The notes beneath the pieces were generated by a model. It searched no databases. It saw nothing but the letters and a program-made list of their open reading frames with translations, and was not told where the DNA came from. DNA of 21,766 nt from Tieghemiomyces parasiticus (taxonomy: Eukaryota; Kickxellomycota; Dimargaritomycetes; Dimargaritales; Dimargaritaceae), in assembly GCA_027575765.1 (NCBI GenBank), contig JANBPT010000816.1:1-21766 (forward strand), in the 5' to 3' direction. The position numbers were made by a program, and so were the translations under genes. Shown here one piece after another: positions 16,395 to 21,766 of this stretch (position 1 is the first letter of the stretch; every line of letters starts with the position of its first letter).

Positions 16395-19260
16395 ATGAGC
16401 CCACGCCCCGTGGCCCACATTGACGGGGATCTGCAGGAGGTCGAGGAGGAGCTCCACCTGCTCCGGGAGCGCCTGGACGAGCTCGCGCGGCAGCGGTTGA
16501 ACTTACTGGATGAGCGCGAGGCCGCCCTACTCGCGGCCACCACTAAGCATGATACCGACCCGCCAACCCTGGCGGCTGGGGTTCCTACTACAGCCTACAT
16601 AGGTACCGATTTTGCGTGGTCTGCCGAACTACGGGCCACGGCAGCACAGGTGTGGCAAATTGCCTCTTTCCGGCCGCTACAGCTCCCAACCATGAATGCT
16701 ACGCTGGATGGTCGCGACGTCTTTGTAATCATGCCCACAGGCGGTGGCAAGTCACTCTGCTACCAGCTCCCCGCCCTGCTCAGCCCCGGCGTCACCGTCG
16801 TAGTGTCGCCACTAATCGCACTAATTCAGGACCAGGTGTTCGGGCTGCGCGACGTGGGCGTCCCCGTAGGGATGCTCACCAGCAGTACACCTAACGACGA
16901 GGCCAAGGCGGTGACGGATGGGCTGCGGCGGTTAGCCCTGGCCAAACCTGGATCGACTCCGCCGTCCGACGCCGTCAAACTGGTATACGTTACCCCGGAG
17001 AAGATCGCCAAATCCAAACGGTTTATGGCTCTACTCGAAAAGTTATACCACGTCGGCCGCTTAGCCCGCATCGTGGTGGACGAGTGCCATTGTTGCAGTC
17101 AATTCGGCCATGATTTCCGACCGGACTACAAAAAACTCGGCATTCTGCGTACTGTGTTTCCAAAGGTACCCATAATGGCCCTAACTGCCACTTGTCCGGT
17201 CACTGTGCTCAATTCCATTGTAGAAATTCTGGGCATGCACCCGCTCGCAGCCAGCATTACGGCCGACGTTCAAGGCGGATACCGGGAGGACGTTATGGGT
17301 CGAGTCACTTCCGCTGCGCATCCGGGCGGCACGCTGCTCCTGACCTCGCCGCTGTACCGACCTAACCTGACCTATCAGGTCCTTCCAAAACCTGCCGCCC
17401 AGGCCGACCAAATAACAGAGATGGCCTCTTGGATCGAACGCCATCACGCGGGCCAGTCCGGGATCGTCTACTGTCTGGCCCGCCGCGAGGCCGAGACAGT
17501 GGCGGACGGCCTCGCCAAGGCCTCAGAGGGCAGGATCAAGACGGGGGTATACCACGCCGATCTGGACGACGGGTACAAAGCCCGTATCCACGAACTGTGG
17601 CGAAAGGGACGCCTGGAAGTCGTGGTGGCCACGATCGCCTTCGGAATGGGCATCAACCTAGGTACGGTGCGGTTCGTCCTCCACCACTCGCTTTCCAAGT
17701 CCATCGAGTCGTATTATCAGGAATCAGGTCGCGGGGGGCGGGACGGTCTGCCGGCAACCTGCGCCTTGCTCTACCGGAGCGCTGATGCTTCCCGGCTCAC
17801 CACGTGGACGGTGACTGACCAGGACGGCCTCGACAACGCGCAGCAGATGATCCGGTATGCCGAAGACCCGGCCACGTGTCGTAAATGCCTGTTCGAGACC
17901 TACTTCAGCCAGGCCAAGGGGTCCTACTTTAGCCGCGTCCCCACTCGCCGCGAACTCGCCGTAGTCGAGACCGCGGCGGCCGCCTCGTCTTTCGCCCCAC
18001 GCGAGTATGCGGGATTACCCGGCATCACCACAAAGGCGGCGGAGGGGGAACGATGTGGGCAGTGTGACAACTGCCAACAGTTCGATCGATTGTATGCCAA
18101 AGACGTGGGTTCCTGCGTCCTCTCATTGTGTCGCCTTGTGCAGAAGCACCGCCAGATGACCGAGGAGAAGCTCACGTTCCTCAAATTGGCCGACCTATGG
18201 TGCCGCAAGACCTCCCGGGTCCCGCTGGTGAAATCAATGATCGATGCTGGCGAAGTCACCCTGGCCCCTCTCGACCAGCTTAGGAGAGCGGTAAGTGTGT
18301 AGTTGGCGGAGCCAGTGTAAGCACCAGGTGGATTCGATCCTGGCGGGTTGCCAAGTCTTATACAACTAGCGCAGTAGTTACTTGACCGACCAGAGGCCTG
18401 AAATGTGGTATGGCATAGATTTCAGAGGTTCCTCGAAACCGCCCTAACGTTGACCTTGACCCCCATGGTCGCCTTTTTTTTTTTTGAAATTTGCCCTCAT
18501 GACCGATATAGGAATGCGAGCGCATCGTCAACATGTGTATTCTAGATGGATACCTCAAGGAAGAATTCAGTTTCACTTCGTACGCCACGCACGCGTAAGT
18601 GACCTCCCCATCATGGCAGCATAGAATCAGCCTCGCTCTATAGGTCCTTGCGATTGGCGAACTGTGACCGTGGCAAGTACCCCCTTTCTCGCCTCTAACT
18701 CTAGCCCCTCGATACCTTTGACCTCCTTTTCCATGTGTCAGTTATATCGCCGTGGGTCCTCGGGGCAAAACCCTACTTAAAACGCACGTCAATCCGCCTG
18801 ACCCGCCGCCGGTCGTCACGATGCAATTCGTTCGGACCGTGGATACCACGATGACCCTTGGACCACCCGCCCAGGATCCACGGACACGAAAGACATCCGC
18901 CCGTCAACCGGCAGTGAAAGAGGTAAATCAGCGCGTCAACCTGTCGCGTGGTTCTCCGAGTAATGACTACAACCGAAATTGATTGGGGGGCGATGCCCTA
19001 TATATGTTGTAATAATATATCATCTCACAGTGCAACTGCACATAGGGGTGCCATCTAACCCGGCGATCTAATCAGCAGGGCCCATCAAACTATAATAGTC
19101 AAGCCTAACTCGACTGCCTTGCTTTGTCTTGTTACAATCCCATTCACAATGCCAACTACTGCAGACCAAGAAAAGGAAAACCGAGCGGATCATCGTGAGT
19201 TCAGATGGTGAATCGTGCGCCCATCACAACGACGAGGATGGCGACTTCATTGTGATTTGA
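16395..19260 (+). CDS. RECQL: RECQ1/RECQL-type ATP-dependent DNA helicase, four exons
   Basis: Inferred exons 16395-18290, 18512-18594, 18742-18922 and 19165-19260 give 751 residues. RecQ1 helicases unwind DNA 3'-5', act on forks and recombination intermediates, and are nuclear. Features: an N-terminal coiled coil (about 11-45) as in human RECQL; motif 0 FRPLQL 92-97; Walker A PTGGGKS 114-120; DECH 229-232 followed by CCSQFGHDFRPDYKKLGIL 233-251; motif III LTAT 263-266; AFGMGI 415-420; QESGRGGRD 442-450. The zinc module uses Cys495, Cys498 and the CGQCDNC block at 554-560, with an insertion of about 50 residues between them. The winged helix (about 580-665) is completed by exons 2 and 3, including GYLKEEFSFTSYAT and AYIAVGP. 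Exon 3 gives VTMQF, as near the human RECQL end. Exon 4 gives TKKRKTE, a nuclear signal, and the acidic end DEDGDFIVI. Phe237 replaces the Trp usual in the RecQ aromatic-rich loop. Confidence 0.93.
18291..18511 (+). other. RECQL intron 1 (phase 0)
   Basis: The donor is GTAAGT after a complete Ala codon and the acceptor is GATATAG before GAATGC. CTAAC lies at 18444-18448 and a T-run at about 18475-18485. It joins the two halves of the winged-helix domain. Read-through stops after three residues at 18300-18302. Confidence 0.88.
18595..18741 (+). other. RECQL intron 2 (phase 2)
   Basis: The donor is GTAAGT after CACGC and the acceptor is GTGTCAG before TTATATC, with CTAAC at 18694-18698. Splicing gives THAYIAVGP, matching the beta-wing and following GP of RecQ1 proteins. 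Confidence 0.85.
18923..19164 (+). other. RECQL intron 3 (phase 0)
   Basis: The donor is GTAAAT after AAAGAG and the acceptor is ACTGCAG before ACCAAG, with CTAAC at 19105-19109. It adds a 31-residue terminal exon with TKKRKTE and a DEDGDFIVI end. Without it, translation would end at 18980-18982 in the retained intron. Confidence 0.78.
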
Positions 19261-20079
19261 TGTTTTTGTAAATATCACTCCGTTAGACTGTGGGAATGCA
19301 TTACCTGAGGGCACGGGCTTCTTGTGCGCATGGTCCCATTGACCCTAGTAAACCCCACACACACCACAAAAAAGAATACACACAATGATTCAGCCAATAG
19401 CCCTTATCATGTTAGAATAAGGACCGGGTGACGAGCTTGTACGTCAGAAAACCTGTAGGGTGAGTTCAGTCTATAAACGCCTCTGGTTGTGCCACCACGC
19501 CTTGGAGAAAGCAGCCACCAGCATTATGTAGTACGTCAACTATGCATACTACAATCACGCGATCCCTCTAAGGATAGCGCAAAGCAGGATGAGAGGCCAA
19601 ATGATTCCTAGCGGGTAATCCCCCAGGCGTGTCGGCGACGCCAACCGCAAGTCGCCCCCGTCTACGCCAAACTAAATTGGGTCATCGGTGCGTAGCAGTG
19701 ATCTCACCAGAGGCGCCAAGCCGGTTCTGGTGGCTGTAACTGGACTGGTAAGGGACCCGCCCAGCCCTCGGACGAGACGAGGCGCCAATGTTATTGGCAA
19801 GATTTCTTTTCATGACTACGCCTCACCCACTCTACTACCTCACTGGTGCCAAACTATGTCTCCTACCATACTTTGATGTTATATAAATTAACTGATATGC
19901 GCCCTACTCTTCATCAACCCGTCGTACACCTTTTACCCCATTCAATTGTCCATGGATCTTCCAAAATTTACCCGCCTTTCTTAATTTGGTATCATCTAAA
20001 TCTGTACGATTTTACCAACCTCTTCACTTTCTGTAAATTCTACACCCACTTTTCTACTCAATCCCTTTCTTCGCCCACC
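19261..20079. other. Intergenic spacer with the promoter of the following gene
   Basis: This 819-bp stretch holds no gene I can support. It has a CA-rich segment at about 19355-19385. A TATA-like TATATAAAT at 19880-19888, about 190 bases before the next ATG, is followed by a pyrimidine-rich leader, which suits a highly expressed gene. Confidence 0.5.
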
Positions 20080-21399
20080 ATGTCGAACGACTACAACCAG
20101 AGCCAGGCCCTGAACCAGGCTACTAATTATGGTGTCGCCCCTGCCAAGAAATTCAGCAGTGACCAGCTTGGCCCCACTGACGACAGACGTCGTGTCTACG
20201 ACGGCCAGTTTTTCAACGAGCACCGCTACCCCGACGAAGAGGGCGACGCGCAGCAACAAAGTCTTCCTGACGATGCCAATCAGCAGTCTCAACCGGAAAA
20301 CCGCCGGTACAGTCAGGATGCTGGCCAGCAGGACTCAAATAGGTTCCAGCAATCGCAGGAGGCCCGTTCTCAGGGCCTTAACCCCACCAACTCCACTGGT
20401 ACCTCGGGCCGTTACGAGCAGGACAACTCGGCCTACACCGCTGACCGCTACGGGAGCGCTGGAACCGCTAACGACCAGCTTTACAGCGGTGTTAACACTG
20501 GTAGCGATCGCCTGAACAGAGCTGACAACGGCAGTGATCCGGGTCGTCAGGATAATCTGCAATACCAGCAGCAGCAGGGCCACGGCCCCCGCAGTTTTGG
20601 CGCCAACCAGGCCGCCATGACCACTGCCGGACAGCAAGACAACCAAGCTTATACTACCGGCGGGAACGTCTCTGGCCAGAGCGGCCCGTTCTCCTCCGCC
20701 ACCACTACAAGCGGTCAGAATCAGCAGCAGCAGTACCACGGCGCCGATCGCTCTGCTGCGACCAATTCGTCGTCGGCTTATGGCAACGCCGACCGAACCC
20801 ATTACACCAATACCTCTGACTACCAATACGGTGCCTCCGGATCTTCGCAGCCTGAGCAATACGGTACGGACAACCCCAACATTTCGACCACGGCCCCACA
20901 TACCGCGGGGGCTGCCGGGACTGGTGGATACGGCAGTACCGCCGCCTACGGGACCAGCGGCATTTCTGACGTGCGTTCCGGTCTAGATGTTCGCGACACC
21001 ACCCTGGGTAGTCAGTCCCACTCCTCCAACAGCCACTACAACGCCCGCAACGCCAACGTGAGCAGCGAACGTGGTACTCAGTCTACCGCCATGGATGATG
21101 GATATGTTGGTGGCCGCAACACGCAGGAAAATAATTATGATCGCGCCAGCTTCGGTGATAACGGACAGCGCAGCGATATGGCTCGGCACCAGCAGGGGGA
21201 TTCTACCAACAAGTCCCACAGCGCCACTGAAGGCAAAGCTGAGGGGTCTCATACCACGGACCGCCGCCCGTCCATTGGTGATCGTCTGATGGGTACCGCC
21301 AAGCAGGCATTCGGCGCCATGACCCATGACGAGAAGGTCAAGCATGAGGGCGAGATTCTCAAGACCTACGGCTCAGAGGGCGTTACCGGTGGTCATTAG
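20080..21399 (+). CDS. Q/N/S/G/T-rich intrinsically disordered protein with CsbD-like C-terminal segment
   Basis: 439 residues, no intron. The ATG at 20080 has a strong context (GCCCACC before ATG). The frame is open further upstream, but that AT-rich part reads as leader. The N-terminus is MSNDYNQSQALNQ, followed by a charged segment GPTDDRRRVYDGQFF. From about residue 60 to 390 the protein is low-complexity: Gln-rich runs, QDN, YGSAG, GGYGS and TSGxS units, few hydrophobic residues and no membrane segment or signal peptide. The final 45 residues (about 395-439) are different: RRPSIGDRLMGTAKQAFGAM then THDEKVKHEGEILKTYG. This resembles the G-x-x-K-x-x-x-G-x-L-T and E-G pattern of CsbD-like or hydrophilin stress proteins. 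The GDRLM motif is shared with the protein at 5084-5668. A role in stress or desiccation tolerance or in condensate formation is plausible but inferred from composition only. Confidence 0.85.
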   Translation: MSNDYNQSQALNQATNYGVAPAKKFSSDQLGPTDDRRRVYDGQFFNEHRYPDEEGDAQQQSLPDDANQQSQPENRRYSQDAGQQDSNRFQQSQEARSQGLNPTNSTGTSGRYEQDNSAYTADRYGSAGTANDQLYSGVNTGSDRLNRADNGSDPGRQDNLQYQQQQGHGPRSFGANQAAMTTAGQQDNQAYTTGGNVSGQSGPFSSATTTSGQNQQQQYHGADRSAATNSSSAYGNADRTHYTNTSDYQYGASGSSQPEQYGTDNPNISTTAPHTAGAAGTGGYGSTAAYGTSGISDVRSGLDVRDTTLGSQSHSSNSHYNARNANVSSERGTQSTAMDDGYVGGRNTQENNYDRASFGDNGQRSDMARHQQGDSTNKSHSATEGKAEGSHTTDRRPSIGDRLMGTAKQAFGAMTHDEKVKHEGEILKTYGSEGVTGGH

Positions 21400-21719
21400 G
21401 CTTGTTTTTGCTTCCTGACGGCGTTTGTTTCCCTTTAGCACACCCTGAGTTCACTTTCGTTCCATTGTATCTATAGGTTTATATTCCCGAGTTAGGTATT
21501 AAAAAGTATTACATCCCGCTATAGTCCTTGTTTATTACAGCCTCCGCTTACCTTCTCCCTTTCGCTGGTCATTGTAATTTCGTTGGACGTTAAGGTTATT
21601 CTTGATGTCTTATAGATGCCACTGAAACGTTGCGAGTTTTTTATTCCAAATGATATATATTGAACAAAATAAAACCACTGTCACTGTACTACTCGGCAAG
21701 CTCCTTCTATCCAGCTATC
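21400..21719. other. 3' spacer after the disordered-protein gene
   Basis: It is AT-rich. ATTAAA at about 21498-21503 is a candidate polyadenylation signal. ATATATATTG at about 21652-21662 is a TATA-like element that could serve a start at 21720. Confidence 0.45.
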
Positions 21720-21766
21720 ATGGCGGGCTCTAAAGCCATGTGGCCTGAGCCTGGCAAGTTCCGATT
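21720..21766 (+). CDS. Possible start of a further gene (3' partial)
   Basis: An ATG at 21720 opens a frame MAGSKAMWPEPGKFR to the window edge. It lies about 60 bases downstream of a TATA-like ATATATATT and shows the C/G-rich composition of coding DNA here. Fifteen codons are too few to identify a family or exclude chance. Confidence 0.3.
   Translation, partial: MAGSKAMWPEPGKFR

Noticed and set aside
16395..18302. RECQL ending at 18302
   Set aside because: The stop lies directly behind a GTAAGT donor, in mid winged helix; three downstream exons continue the family sequence.
18301..18400. tRNA-like GGATTCGATCC sequence near 18330
   Set aside because: The bases around it do not form a T-arm and no acceptor or anticodon arms fit on either strand; it lies in RECQL intron 1.
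1..21766. CRISPR arrays, insertion sequences, prokaryotic operons or Shine-Dalgarno sites
   Set aside because: No regularly spaced repeats, transposase or integrase-like frames, or operon spacing were seen; the DNA is eukaryotic with spliced genes.

Overview
The window looks like nuclear DNA of a fungus. Genes are split by short spliceosomal introns of 147-242 bp with GTA donors and AG acceptors. Five of the six inferred introns carry a CTAAC branch-point motif 43-63 bases before the acceptor. The proteins are eukaryotic housekeeping types: PRP19, RFT1, a RECQ1-type helicase, a Rad53/Chk2 kinase and the fungal Vps4-associated protein Vfa1. A RECQ1-type helicase beside a Rad53 with a yeast-like TQPTQ start hints at an early-diverging fungus rather than a yeast or typical mould, but this placement is inference. 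Coding regions prefer codons ending in C or G.

Layout. 1-147 is the last 48 codons of an acyl-protein thioesterase. About 3.1 kb without a recognisable gene follows. At 3250-4795 is a two-exon secreted trypsin-fold protein that has lost the catalytic histidine. At 5084-5668 (minus) is a small glycine-rich disordered protein. A second gene-free stretch of about 2.4 kb leads to a dense core: RAD53/CHK2-like kinase (8085-10713, +), PRP19 (11025-12623, -), RFT1 (13184-15234, +), VFA1 (15378-15932, -) and RECQL (16395-19260, +). The right end holds a large Q/N/S/G-rich disordered protein (20080-21399, +) and possibly the first codons of another gene at 21720.

The core genes alternate in strand. 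RAD53 and PRP19 converge, PRP19 and RFT1 diverge from a 560-bp spacer, RFT1 and VFA1 converge over 143 bp, and VFA1 and RECQL diverge from 462 bp. Three core genes belong to genome maintenance or to splicing with a known repair role (Rad53, Prp19/Pso4, RecQ1). The others act in ER N-glycosylation (RFT1) and ESCRT/Vps4 function (VFA1). Nothing suggests an operon-like unit.

Main points for follow-up: a Rad53-like kinase that, after splicing, has three FHA domains; a trypsin-fold pseudoprotease with a likely GPI-anchor signal; the RECQL C-terminus recovered from three small exons ending in a nuclear localisation signal; and two otherwise different disordered proteins that share a GDRLM tail motif. 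All gene models are hand-made from splice signals and family knowledge; no search was run.
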